From the NCBI GenBank assembly GCA_965212075.1, contig OZ243043.1:806001-870000 (forward strand): a stretch of DNA of 64,000 nucleotides. The letters run 5' to 3'. Shown here one piece after another: positions 26,641 through 34,957 of the stretch. The notes under the pieces are model-generated. The model ran no database searches. It had not been told where the DNA came from and saw nothing but the letters and a program-made list of their open reading frames with translations. The DNA comes from CBDBUR01 sp965212075. Its GTDB lineage: Bacteria > Pseudomonadota > Alphaproteobacteria > JAPOUT01 > G958296285. The position numbers and the translations under genes were made by a program. Numbering within the stretch: the stretch's first letter is position 1; each line of letters opens with the position of its first letter.

Positions 26641-27774
26641 ATGACCACATTGCGCTTTGTCAACACAGCCGAATTTGATTTCGGCGCGATCAAACAATTA
26701 CCCGCGACTCTTGCGGAGCTGGGGGTCAGCAAGCCGCTCATCTGCACCGATAAGGGGCTGGTCAAAGCGGGCATTGTCGATCAGGCGCGCGAGGCGCTCG
26801 GCAATAAATTTTCGCCCGAAGTCTATGATGGCACGCCGGAAAATCCGACCGAAGATGCCGTGCTTGAAGCGCTGGAAATGTATAAAAAATCCGGCTGCGA
26901 TGGGATCGTCTGTGTCGGCGGCGGCTCGTCTATGGATTTGGGCAAAGCGGTCGGAATTCTCGCGAATAATCCGCCGCCGCTGCCGCAATATGCGCTCGCC
27001 GAAGGCGGGCGGGATAAAATTAAATCGGTGCCACCGCTCATCGCCGTGCCGACGACATCGGGCACCGGCAGCGAAGTGTCTTTAGGCGCGGTCGTCATCG
27101 TCAATGATGGCCGCAAGCTGACCTTCGTCTCACATCTGCTGATCCCGCAAGTCGCTCTCTGTGATCCTAGCCTGACGCTCGGCCTGCCACCTCGACTCAC
27201 CGCAGCCTGCGGCATGGACGCGATGACCCATTGCATTGAAGCGGTGCTGACGCCGATCGTCAATCCTCCGGCTGAGGCGATCGGCCTTGACGGATTGCGG
27301 CGCGGCATAAGGCAGGGCTTTCTTGAAAAGGCCGTCGCCGATGGCAAAGATGAAGACGCTAGATGGAATATGATGATGGCCTCCACCGAAGGCGCGCTGG
27401 CTTTTTCCAAAGGGCTGGGCGCGGTTCATGCGATGAGCCATTCCTGTGGCCGGATCAAAGAATTGAAGCTTCATCACGGCACGCTCAACGCGGTGATTTT
27501 ACCGACCGTTCTGCGGTTTAACAAAGATCATGTTGACGACAAATATGACCGCCTGCGCGAAGCGATGGGTCTCCAGCCTAACGCCGATCTGGCCGAAGAG
27601 ATCCTCAACCTCAACCAGAGGCTGGGACTGCCCGCCAACCTAAGCGAGATGGGCATCACACCTGAAACTCCCGGCCTCGTTGAAAATGCGGTCATTGACA
27701 TCTGCTCGTTCACCAATCCGCGTCAGGCCAGCCCCGAAGATTACAAAAAACTATTCGTAGAGGCGATGAACTAA
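26641..27774 (+). CDS. iron-containing alcohol dehydrogenase
   Basis: 377 residues, group III Fe-ADH family. NAD(P)-binding motif GGGSSMDLGKAV (about residue 94), PTTSGTGSEVS, and metal ligands in CGMDAMTHCIEA, GAVHAMSHSCG and LHHGTLNA. Substrate unknown. It stands alone on the + strand between the M48/DUF898 pair and gmk, so its insertion looks accessory to the conserved block. The 3' end is 2 bp from the gmk stop. Confidence 0.92.
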   Translation: MTTLRFVNTAEFDFGAIKQLPATLAELGVSKPLICTDKGLVKAGIVDQAREALGNKFSPEVYDGTPENPTEDAVLEALEMYKKSGCDGIVCVGGGSSMDLGKAVGILANNPPPLPQYALAEGGRDKIKSVPPLIAVPTTSGTGSEVSLGAVVIVNDGRKLTFVSHLLIPQVALCDPSLTLGLPPRLTAACGMDAMTHCIEAVLTPIVNPPAEAIGLDGLRRGIRQGFLEKAVADGKDEDARWNMMMASTEGALAFSKGLGAVHAMSHSCGRIKELKLHHGTLNAVILPTVLRFNKDHVDDKYDRLREAMGLQPNADLAEEILNLNQRLGLPANLSEMGITPETPGLVENAVIDICSFTNPRQASPEDYKKLFVEAMN

Positions 27775-27775
27775 G

Positions 27776-28438
27776 TCAGATGCTCTGCAGCTCTGCAGTC
27801 AGCTCGTCCACCAATTGACGCAAGCCGGTCTGGCGCGCGCGCCTCATGCGCTCGGCATGGAGGATCGCCCGCAACTGCGTCAGGCTTTCGGCCAAATCAT
27901 AATTGACGACAATGTAATCATATTCAGCATAATGGCTGATCTCGCGCGGTGCATATTTCATCCGTTGACCGCGCGTCTCCGCCTTGTCCTGCCCGCGCGA
28001 CGCCAAGCGCCGCGACAGCTCCCGTGCAGATGGCGGCAATATAAACACGCTTACCACATCTTCACTCATCGCATCGGCTAATTGCTGCCGCCCCTGCCAG
28101 TCAACATCAAATAACACATCGCGCCCGCGCGCCAGATTGTCCTCGACAGACTGGCGCGGCGTCCCGTAATTGTGGCCGAAAACCTCAGCCGATTCCAGCA
28201 GCGCGCCCTCATCGCGCATCTTGTTGAATTGATCCGGCGTGAGAAAAATATAATCCTTGCCGTCTATCTCCGACGGACGCGCCGGACGCGTCGTCACCGA
28301 CACCGAGATCTCTAAATCCTCTTCGCTTTCCTGCAGCAAGCGGCCTAAAGTCGTCTTGCCCGCACCCGACGGCGACGACACAACAAATAGCAAGCCTTTG
28401 CGTGTAATGCCCCCTCCCATGCCAATAGATAACCCCAT
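27776..28438 (-). CDS. gmk: guanylate kinase
   Basis: Phosphorylates GMP to GDP. 220 residues from the ATG at 28438, just after the mltG stop; a further 15 in-frame codons would overlap mltG. P-loop SSPSGAGKTTL, SVSVTTRPARPSEIDGKDY, and the FGHNYGTP GMP-binding loop are all present. The last codons contain a short duplication (ctctgcag twice on the + strand), one of several tandem repeats at gene ends here. Follows mltG, the standard alphaproteobacterial order. Confidence 0.96.
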   Translation of the reverse strand: MGLSIGMGGGITRKGLLFVVSSPSGAGKTTLGRLLQESEEDLEISVSVTTRPARPSEIDGKDYIFLTPDQFNKMRDEGALLESAEVFGHNYGTPRQSVEDNLARGRDVLFDVDWQGRQQLADAMSEDVVSVFILPPSARELSRRLASRGQDKAETRGQRMKYAPREISHYAEYDYIVVNYDLAESLTQLRAILHAERMRRARQTGLRQLVDELTAELQSI

Positions 28439-28439
28439 A

Positions 28440-29654
28440 TTAAGGCGCTTGCTCTTCTTTAGACGGAGAATCTGCCTGATCACCCTCTAGCGCTTCTGGC
28501 GGCTTTTGTTCGTTTTCAGACACAGACATCTCTTCTATAGAAGGCGTATCTATGGCTAAAATATCTGTGGTCGGCCCCTCTACATCCGCAGAGGTATCCG
28601 CCGCCATCTCCGGTGCGGTGCGGCGCGCCTTTTGAACTTCACGCCACTTAGCCACATTCTGCAAATGCTCCTCATACGTCGCCGCAAAAGCATGGCCGCC
28701 CGTGCCGTCGGCAACAAAAAACATATCTTTCGTTTTGGCAGGCTTCATCACCGCCTCCAATGCCGCGCGTCCGGGATTGGCGATCGCGCCGGGCGGCAGG
28801 CCGTAATTGGCATACGTGTTATAGGGGCTGTCCAGCTTCAGATCGTCATAAGTTAAAGCGCGCTTAAACGGCTTGCCGCGCGTCAGCGCGTAAATGACCG
28901 TCGGGTCGGATTGAAGCTGCATATAATTGCTTCTGTTCAAACGATTGATGAAAACACCGGCAATATGAGCCCGCTCGGCGACAATGCCGGTTTCCCTTTC
29001 AACAATGGAGGCCAGCACAACCGCTTCCGTGGGATTGGATAAAGGCAGATTGGGGTCGCGCGCTTCCCAGAGCCTTGCCACCAAAATTTTATGCGCTTTG
29101 TTCATATGCCTAACCACCGCGCTGCGCTTCTGGTCGCGATAGACGAAATAGGTTTCCGGCAACAAAGTGCCCTCTTCGGGCATAATGCCGATCTCGCCTG
29201 TGAGCAGAGTGTTGAGGCGCAGCTCCTCTTTGATCTGGTAATTTGTCAACCCCTCTGGAATGGTCTGCTTATAGCGCACCGACTTGCCGCGCCGCATGGC
29301 CGCGATGATGTTGGCGATGCTGTCATCGGACTTGATGCGATATTCGCCGCCGCGCAGCCCGCGTCCGGGGATCAAAAAAACCCCCAGCCGGAATAAAAAC
29401 GTGCTGGATATGATCTCAGCCTTTTTGAGATCAAAAGCCACCGCCAATGTGCCGCGCGGCTTAGCAACAAAACGCACCGCAGACGCACGTCCGCCCCCAG
29501 AATAAAGCAGAGCCGCCAAAAGGCCGCCCGCTAGCAAAAACAAGACCGCCACCCCCAGCACCATAGAGCGCCAGAAATTTTCTTTCAAAGAAACAGTCCA
29601 AGAAGACCGATATTTAGAAAGTGATTTCGTTTGAACGAGACTTTCCATCCACAT
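28440..29654 (-). CDS. mltG: endolytic murein transglycosylase MltG
   Basis: Cuts nascent glycan strands at the membrane and sets their length. One transmembrane helix followed by LysM-like and YceG domains; IPEGLTNYQIKEEL, GTLLPETYFV, and ASIVERETG with the catalytic glutamate, then LQSDPTVIYAL and NTYANYGLPPGAIANPG. The tail (about 60 residues) is acidic and Pro/Ser-rich. The open frame reaches a TTG at 29774 inside fabF; the ATG at 29654 is preferred. Between fabF and gmk, the normal arrangement. Confidence 0.92.
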   Translation of the reverse strand: MWMESLVQTKSLSKYRSSWTVSLKENFWRSMVLGVAVLFLLAGGLLAALLYSGGGRASAVRFVAKPRGTLAVAFDLKKAEIISSTFLFRLGVFLIPGRGLRGGEYRIKSDDSIANIIAAMRRGKSVRYKQTIPEGLTNYQIKEELRLNTLLTGEIGIMPEEGTLLPETYFVYRDQKRSAVVRHMNKAHKILVARLWEARDPNLPLSNPTEAVVLASIVERETGIVAERAHIAGVFINRLNRSNYMQLQSDPTVIYALTRGKPFKRALTYDDLKLDSPYNTYANYGLPPGAIANPGRAALEAVMKPAKTKDMFFVADGTGGHAFAATYEEHLQNVAKWREVQKARRTAPEMAADTSADVEGPTTDILAIDTPSIEEMSVSENEQKPPEALEGDQADSPSKEEQAP

Positions 29655-29755
29655 CACGACACCAAGCAGAGTTTTCGCGAAAACCCGCTTTAGCCTCCCC
29701 CCCTGATGCCCCTGGTGGTTGGATGAAATGTCTGACACGCGCTCGTAAATCACCT

Positions 29756-31009
29756 CTATGTTAAAAGTTTGCAAATCAAAGATGCATTTGTGCCGCCAAA
29801 CCCAAACGAATTGCTCATCACGGTTTGAACGTCTTTCTCGCGCATTTTGAGCGGCACGAGATCAATTTTAGTGTCCACGTCACAATTTTCAAGGTTAATC
29901 GTCGGTGGAATTTTATTATCACGCGCCGCCAGAACCGAGAAAATGGCCTCAATCGCGCCCGCAGCGCCCAAAAGATGTCCGGTGGAAGATTTTGTTGACG
30001 ACACCGACAAATTCGACGTCTCCCCCGCAAACACTTTTTCAATGGCGGTGATTTCAACCTCATCGCCCACCGGCGTCGACGTGCCATGCGCGTTAATGTA
30101 ATCAACCTGCGTGGCGGGTATTTGCGCATCTTTCAGCGCAGCCTGCATCGCGCGCACCGCGCCATCGCCGCTCGGCGCGGTGATGTGATAAGCGTCGCCC
30201 GACATGCCATAGCCGATGATCTCAGCATAAATGCGCGCGCCGCGCGCTTGCGCATGTTCAAGACTTTCCAATACCAGTGCGCCTGCGCCTTCACCCATCA
30301 CAAATCCTTCGCGATCGCGATCATAAGGCCGCGAGCCGCGCTCCGGCGACTGGTTGAAATGCGTCGCCATCGCATGACAGCCACAAAACCCGCCAATGCC
30401 AATCGGCGTGATCGCCGCTTCGGCACCGCCGGCAACCATCACATCAGCTTCATCGCGCGCGATCAGGCGCATCGCATCGCCAATCGCATGCACGCCCGTC
30501 GCACAAGCTGTCACCGGCGCAATGTTAGGCCCGCGCAAATTTTCACGAATGGATATCTGCCCCGATGCCATATTGATTAAAAGCTTCGGCACAAAAAACG
30601 GACTCATCTTGCCTTTCGTTCTGAGGTCCTCTACACCACTTTCAATGGTGGCAAGCCCGCCAATGCCCGACGACATCGCCGTGCCCGCGCGATTTTTTTC
30701 CTCATCGCTTTGAGGACGCCAATCGGCATCGTCAAGAGCCTGCGCCGCCGCCACAATGGCATAAATGACAAACATATCCAGACGGCGCTGTTCGCGCTTA
30801 TCTACCCAGTCATTGACATCAAATTTATTCTCCCCCTCGCGGGGAACTTCACAAGCGATCTGGCAGGGAAATATGGACGCATCAAAATGCGTAATCGCGC
30901 CAGCACCAGAGTCTCCAGCGAGCAAACGTTTCCAAACAGGCTCAACCCCTACACCCAGAGGTGTAACAACGCCCATCCCCGTGATGACAACCCGCTTTGC
31001 TTCAGCCAT
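29756..31009 (-). CDS. fabF: 3-oxoacyl-ACP synthase II
   Basis: Elongation condensing enzyme of fatty-acid synthesis. 417 residues from the ATG at 31009 (MAEAKRVVITGMGVVTPLG); an upstream TTG is less likely. Cys-His-His triad in TACATGVHAIG, NAHGTSTPVGD and SSTKSSTGHLLGAAGAIE; C-terminal SNSFGFGGTNAS. Immediately downstream of acpP. Overlaps the 5' end of the open mltG frame. Confidence 0.97.
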   Translation of the reverse strand: MAEAKRVVITGMGVVTPLGVGVEPVWKRLLAGDSGAGAITHFDASIFPCQIACEVPREGENKFDVNDWVDKREQRRLDMFVIYAIVAAAQALDDADWRPQSDEEKNRAGTAMSSGIGGLATIESGVEDLRTKGKMSPFFVPKLLINMASGQISIRENLRGPNIAPVTACATGVHAIGDAMRLIARDEADVMVAGGAEAAITPIGIGGFCGCHAMATHFNQSPERGSRPYDRDREGFVMGEGAGALVLESLEHAQARGARIYAEIIGYGMSGDAYHITAPSGDGAVRAMQAALKDAQIPATQVDYINAHGTSTPVGDEVEITAIEKVFAGETSNLSVSSTKSSTGHLLGAAGAIEAIFSVLAARDNKIPPTINLENCDVDTKIDLVPLKMREKDVQTVMSNSFGFGGTNASLICKLLT

Positions 31010-31051
31010 GTGTTTCGCACACAATATGCGCGCGCCCTTTATCAGAATTGA

Positions 31052-31297
31052 TTAGGATTTTTGTTTTTCAATGAAATTGATCGCATCGCCAATAGTTGTG
31101 ATCGACTCAGCAATGTCATCAGGAATTTCTATTTCAAACTCCTCTTCAAAGGCCATGACGAGCTCAACCGTGTCTAGGCTGTCAGCGCCAAGATCGTCAA
31201 TGAAGCTGGCTTCTTCTTTAATTTTGTCTGCAACGTCATCGCCGAGATGTTCGGTGATGATTTTTTTGACTCGGTCAAAAACCTCTTTCTTGTCCAT
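31052..31297 (-). CDS. acpP: acyl carrier protein
   Basis: 81 residues, acidic helical bundle. DLGADSLDTVELVMAFEEEF contains Ser40, which receives 4'-phosphopantetheine. The start is the ATG at 31297, preceded by a good Shine-Dalgarno (GGAAGGA); the open frame runs 38 codons further upstream without family similarity. Carries growing acyl chains for FabD, FabG and FabF, all encoded beside it. Confidence 0.98.
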   Translation of the reverse strand: MDKKEVFDRVKKIITEHLGDDVADKIKEEASFIDDLGADSLDTVELVMAFEEEFEIEIPDDIAESITTIGDAINFIEKQKS

Positions 31298-31427
31298 GGA
31301 TGTGATCCTTCCCCGTTCTAGCGGTTTATAAAATATGTTGGCAGTTTTGCCGCATGAAGGGCTTAAGGTCAAGCCTTTTAGACCTTCTACTATACTATAA
31401 TTTCTTAACACGGCATTAAGGCTCTTT

Positions 31428-31495
31428 TACGGCATGACCATGCCTACGGCGTGACCATGCCTACGGCGTGACCATGCCTATGGCATGACCATGCC
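31428..31495. repeat. 17-bp tandem repeat spanning the fabG stop codon
   Basis: Four copies of a 17-bp unit, tacggcatgaccatgcc on the + strand with minor changes. The outermost copy encodes the FabG C terminus (GGMVMP) and each copy, read from fabG, carries a new in-frame-looking ATG and a stop. Each unit also contains the inverted repeat GGCATG/CATGCC. The 66 bp downstream of fabG hold nothing else. Confidence 0.92.
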
Positions 31496-32209
31496 GCCAT
31501 TGACGTGGATTGTCTGGCCGGTGACATAGGCCGCGCCATCGCTGGCGAGCCACGCAACCGCAGAGGCCACATCAGTGCCCTTTCCAAAGCGACCGCTCGG
31601 AATGGTCGCTGCGAGTGCCTGCTTTTGCTCTGTGCTCAGCGCGTCGGTCATTGCCGTTTCAATGAAGCCCGGCGCCACACAATTCACCGTGATACCGCGA
31701 TTGGCCACCTCGCGCGCCAAAGATTTGCTCATCGCGATCAGGCCTCCTTTTGCCGCCGCATAATTGGCCTGACCGGCATTGCCCATCGTCGCGACCACCG
31801 AGGCAATGGAAATGATCCGCCCCCAGCGCCTTTTGACCATCCCACGCAAAACCGCACGCGCGAGCAAAAAACTCGCGGTCAAATCCACCGCGATCACTTC
31901 GTCCCATGCTTCGTCGGTCAGCCGCAAAGCGAGCTGATCTTTTGTCAGGCCGGCATTGTTAACGAGAATATCTATTTTGCCCATCTTCTGCTCGGCAGCC
32001 TTGATGAGATCGGCGATGGCCGCGCGATCATCCAGTGAAGCCGCCAGCGCATGGCCTTTTAGCTCAGAGGATAATTTTTCAAGAACGTCTTTTTTGCGTC
32101 CCGATAAAGCCACGTCTGCGCCTTGAGCGTGTAAAGCGCGCGCGATCGCTTCACCGATGCCGCCCGACGCGCCAGTGATCAATGCGGTTTTGCCCGAAAG
32201 GTCTATCAT
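31478..32209 (-). CDS. fabG: 3-oxoacyl-ACP reductase
   Basis: NADPH-dependent ketoreductase, 243 residues, SDR fold. Cofactor motif TGASGGIGEA, NNAG in LVNNAGLT, and the catalytic tetrad including Ser in ISIASVVATMG and YAAAKGG. C-terminal VTGQTIHVNGGMVMP is standard. Overlaps fabD by the ATGA tetranucleotide. Its 3' end has been extended into a 4-copy tandem array. Confidence 0.97.
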   Translation of the reverse strand: MIDLSGKTALITGASGGIGEAIARALHAQGADVALSGRKKDVLEKLSSELKGHALAASLDDRAAIADLIKAAEQKMGKIDILVNNAGLTKDQLALRLTDEAWDEVIAVDLTASFLLARAVLRGMVKRRWGRIISIASVVATMGNAGQANYAAAKGGLIAMSKSLAREVANRGITVNCVAPGFIETAMTDALSTEQKQALAATIPSGRFGKGTDVASAVAWLASDGAAYVTGQTIHVNGGMVMP

Positions 32210-33150
32210 GTTAACGCCTTCAACAATTTTTCAACCTCCTCCACCTCGCCGACGGCATGGCCTTGCGCCTGCCGATCAATGCGCTTAATCATGCCGCTCA
32301 AAACTTTGCCCGCGCCAATTTCAAAAAAATCCGTGACGCCCTGTTTGATCATATAGCTGATCGTTTCACGCCAGCGAACGCAGCCAGTGATCTGTTCAAC
32401 CAACAGGCGATGAATGTCTTCCGTGCGTTCAATCGGCTTCGCGATCATATTTTCAACCACCGCAATTTTTGGTGTGGAAATTTTTATTTGTGCAAGCGCT
32501 TCATCCATCTCTGCCGCCGCGGGCGCCATCAGCGGACAATGAAACGGCGCGCTCACTGACAGCATAATCGCTTTCTTACAGCCCTTCTCTTTGGCCAAAG
32601 CCATCGCTGCGGAAACGGCATTTTTATCACCGCTGATCACGATTTGCCCGGGCGCATTATCATTCGCCAAAGCGACAACGCCCTCAGTGATATTTTTAAC
32701 CACATCAGCGACGTCTTGATAATCCAAACCCAATAGAGCTGCCATCGCACCTTGCGCGTCTTGTCCCGAAGGCACCGCGCGCTGCATCGCCGCACCGCGC
32801 AGACGCAGCAGCTTCGCGCTATCCGACAAGGACAAAGACCCCGCCGCCGTCAAAGCCGAATATTCCCCCAGCGAATGTCCGGCAACAAATTTGACCGCCC
32901 GCGCCAAATCCACACCCTGATCTTCCAAAACACGCACCACCGCCATGCTCGCCGCCAGCAAAGCGGGCTGCGCATTTTGCGTCAAGGTGAGCTCCTCAGC
33001 CGTCCCCGACCACATTTTCTGCGACAGGGATTCGCCTAAAGCCTCATCCACCTCGTCAAAAACACGGCGCGCTACCGGCCAGCTCTCCGCCAGCGCCGCC
33101 CCCATGCCGATAAATTGCGATCCCTGCCCGGGAAAAATAAACGCTTTCAT
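32206..33150 (-). CDS. fabD: malonyl-CoA-ACP transacylase
   Basis: 314 residues from the ATG at 33150 (MKAFIFPGQGSQFIGMG). The open frame is 134 codons longer upstream but that part overlaps rpsF in antisense and shows no family similarity. Active-site GHSLGEYSAL (catalytic serine), the oxyanion glutamine in FPGQGSQ, and the C-terminal FFEIGAGKVLSGMIKRI. First gene of the fabD-fabG-acpP-fabF operon; divergent from rpsF. Confidence 0.96.
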   Translation of the reverse strand: MKAFIFPGQGSQFIGMGAALAESWPVARRVFDEVDEALGESLSQKMWSGTAEELTLTQNAQPALLAASMAVVRVLEDQGVDLARAVKFVAGHSLGEYSALTAAGSLSLSDSAKLLRLRGAAMQRAVPSGQDAQGAMAALLGLDYQDVADVVKNITEGVVALANDNAPGQIVISGDKNAVSAAMALAKEKGCKKAIMLSVSAPFHCPLMAPAAAEMDEALAQIKISTPKIAVVENMIAKPIERTEDIHRLLVEQITGCVRWRETISYMIKQGVTDFFEIGAGKVLSGMIKRIDRQAQGHAVGEVEEVEKLLKALT

Positions 33151-33171
33151 TAATCTACCCCTTCCCTGCCC

Positions 33172-33199
33172 TTGCCTCATTCGCCCGTCTATGTATAAT
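33172..33199 (+). promoter_or_regulatory. sigma-70 type promoter for rpsF operon
   Basis: A -35 TTGCCT (33172-33177), 16-bp spacer and a perfect -10 TATAAT (33194-33199) lie 65 bp upstream of the rpsF ATG. This is the best-looking promoter of the window and would drive rpsF-rpsR-rplI, leaving a leader of about 60 nt. Confidence 0.7.
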
Positions 33200-33264
33200 G
33201 CCTCCGACGGGAATATCCCAGATTTACCACAAAATTCAACCTTAATGGACTCCTTCGGCACACC

Positions 33265-33753
33265 ATGACACTTTACGAGCACGTTTTCATCGCCAGACAA
33301 GACCTCTCGCCACAGCGCGCGCAGGCGCTCCTTGACGAATTTGGCGCCGCCATCTCCAAACAAGGCGGTCGCGTCGGCAAAACCGAATATTGGGGGCTGC
33401 GCACCCTCGCTTATCGGATCAAAAAAAACCGCAAAGGCCATTATATGCTGCTCAACATTGAAGCACCACACGAGACCGTCCAAGAAATTGAACGGCAAAT
33501 GAAGCTGCATGACGACATTCTCCGCTTCCAAACCGTGCGCGTTGACCAGCACGATACCGAACCCTCACCACCCATGCGGCAAACAGCAAAAGATAAAAGC
33601 TGGCCAAATGAAGAGCCGCAAAAAGCTCAAGACATAAACACTGCTGAAGTGAGTTCAGAAGAAATCCCAGAAGCGTCAGAACATAATGAACAAGAATCTG
33701 GAGAACCAGAGTCTGGAGAACAGGCGCCTGATGAAGAGGACAAAAACGCATGA
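33265..33753 (+). CDS. rpsF: 30S ribosomal protein S6
   Basis: The S6 core occupies residues 1-95 (TLYEHVFIARQDLSPQRAQALL, YWGLRTLAYRIKKNRKGHYML, and RFQTVRVDQHD). It is followed by a long acidic, low-complexity tail of some 60 residues rich in Glu, Ser, Pro. S6 tails vary in alphaproteobacteria, but this one is long. S6 pairs with S18 in the 30S subunit, and rpsR overlaps the stop by ATGA. Confidence 0.96.
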   Translation: MTLYEHVFIARQDLSPQRAQALLDEFGAAISKQGGRVGKTEYWGLRTLAYRIKKNRKGHYMLLNIEAPHETVQEIERQMKLHDDILRFQTVRVDQHDTEPSPPMRQTAKDKSWPNEEPQKAQDINTAEVSSEEIPEASEHNEQESGEPESGEQAPDEEDKNA

Positions 33754-34202
33754 GCAGAAAAAGAAAACTCGGCAAAGGCAAAGTGATTCATCTCAACCAG
33801 ATGCCTCACCGGCAGAGCTTCTCATGGCGGCATAAATCCTGTCCCTTCTCCGGAGACGGCGCGCCAAAAATAGACTATAAAGACCCCAAATTGCTGCAGC
33901 GCTATATCTCCGAGCAGGGAAAAATCATGCCCAGCCGCATCACGATCGTATCAGTGAAAAAGCAGCGCATTTTGGCGCGCGAAATCAAACGCGCGCGTTT
34001 TCTCGCTTTGCTGCCTTATGTCGTTGATGAAGCCCGCGCGGGCACGGGACGCTCAAATTACGCTGAGTCGCCCGCGTCAAGAGATGGCGGGGCCTTTAAC
34101 GAACGCGGCAGCGAACGCAGCTACGAACGCGGCAGCGAACGCAGCTACGAACGCGGCAGCGAACGGGTTAGCGAACGCAGCTACGAACGGAGCGAAGACT
34201 GA
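33750..34202 (+). CDS. rpsR: 30S ribosomal protein S18 with repetitive C-terminal tail
   Basis: Residues 1-95 are S18 (CPFSGDGAPKIDYKDPKLLQRYISEQGKIMPSRIT...KRARFLALLPY). The protein continues for another 50 or so residues as an Arg/Glu/Ser tail made of 8-residue repeats (ERGSERSY). Most bacterial S18 are 75-95 residues, so total 150 is exceptional. The tail arises from 24-bp tandem DNA units. Overlaps rpsF (ATGA) and the rplI start by 1 bp. Confidence 0.95.
   Translation: MSRKRKLGKGKVIHLNQMPHRQSFSWRHKSCPFSGDGAPKIDYKDPKLLQRYISEQGKIMPSRITIVSVKKQRILAREIKRARFLALLPYVVDEARAGTGRSNYAESPASRDGGAFNERGSERSYERGSERSYERGSERVSERSYERSED
34100..34190 (+). repeat. 24-bp tandem repeat in the rpsR 3' end
   Basis: Two exact copies of a 24-bp unit (34100-34123, 34124-34147), then a diverged longer copy to 34190. 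Encodes ERGSERSY repeats that form the S18 extension. Confidence 0.9.
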
Positions 34203-34855
34203 TGGACGTTATTTTGCTTGAGCGCATTGACAGATTAGGCGATCTCGGCGCAACCGTGCGCGTCAAAAACGGCTATGCGCGTAATTTTTTGCTGCCCCAA
34301 GGCAAGGCGCTGCGCGCCAATAAAGCCAATCTTGAAAAATTTGAAGACCAGCGCCACGACCTTGAAGCGCGCAATACAGCTTTGCGCGATCTTGCCAAAG
34401 CGCAGGCTGAAAAAATTAATGGCCAAACATTCACTTTGATCCGTCAAGCTGGGGAAAGCGGTCAGCTTTATGGCTCGGTGACGACGCGCGACATTGTCGG
34501 CCTGCTCGCCGAACATGACTGCCCGATTGAGCGCGCACACGTCTTGCTGGCCAACACGATCAAAATGCTGGGCATTCACACCGCGCGGATCAGGCTTCAT
34601 CCTGAAATCATCGCCGACATCAAGCTCAATGTCGCGCGCACACAAGAAGACGCCTCCGGCCAGCTCTCTGCTGAAGAGGCCGCCTCCTCCATCGCTGAGG
34701 CCGCAGAAAATATATTTGAAGAAGGTGCCGCGCCCGATATTGAACAGATCAAACAAGATATGGAAGCTGCCGCTGATCCGGACAAAGATCAAGATCAAAG
34801 TCAAAATCAAGAATCTTCTGCTACGGAAAAAGAGGAAGACGCAGATAAAAATTGA
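34202..34855 (+). CDS. rplI: 50S ribosomal protein L9
   Basis: 217 residues. N-terminal L9 domain VILLERIDRLGDLGATVRVKNGYARNFLLPQGKA, long connecting helix, and C-terminal domain with GQLYGSVTTRDIV and TIKMLGIHTARIRLHPEI. An acidic Asp/Gln/Glu-rich tail of about 60 residues follows, longer than usual. Third gene of the operon with three extended ribosomal proteins. dnaB begins 102 bp later. Confidence 0.96.
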   Translation: MDVILLERIDRLGDLGATVRVKNGYARNFLLPQGKALRANKANLEKFEDQRHDLEARNTALRDLAKAQAEKINGQTFTLIRQAGESGQLYGSVTTRDIVGLLAEHDCPIERAHVLLANTIKMLGIHTARIRLHPEIIADIKLNVARTQEDASGQLSAEEAASSIAEAAENIFEEGAAPDIEQIKQDMEAAADPDKDQDQSQNQESSATEKEEDADKN

Positions 34856-34957
34856 GCTTGATAATATCCACAGATTAAAGTTTCAATTTCAGGATTTTGC
34901 ATTTACGCCGCGCTTTGAATAAGACATAATGTTTTTTCAATTTCTTGGGAAGAATAT

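Noticed and set aside
31428..31495. Short CRISPR-like array at 31428-31495 or 43314-43369
   Set aside because: Units are directly adjacent with no spacers, 14-17 bp long, and no cas genes are near. They are tandem repeats.
32206..33552. FabD with a 134-residue N-terminal extension
   Set aside because: The extension lies opposite the rpsF coding region and promoter; the family start is at 33150 with the typical FPGQGSQ opening.
34100..34190. Rickettsia-type palindromic element inserted in coding DNA
   Set aside because: The repeats are tandem, of different sequence in each gene, and not one conserved palindromic element, so a dispersed element is not supported.
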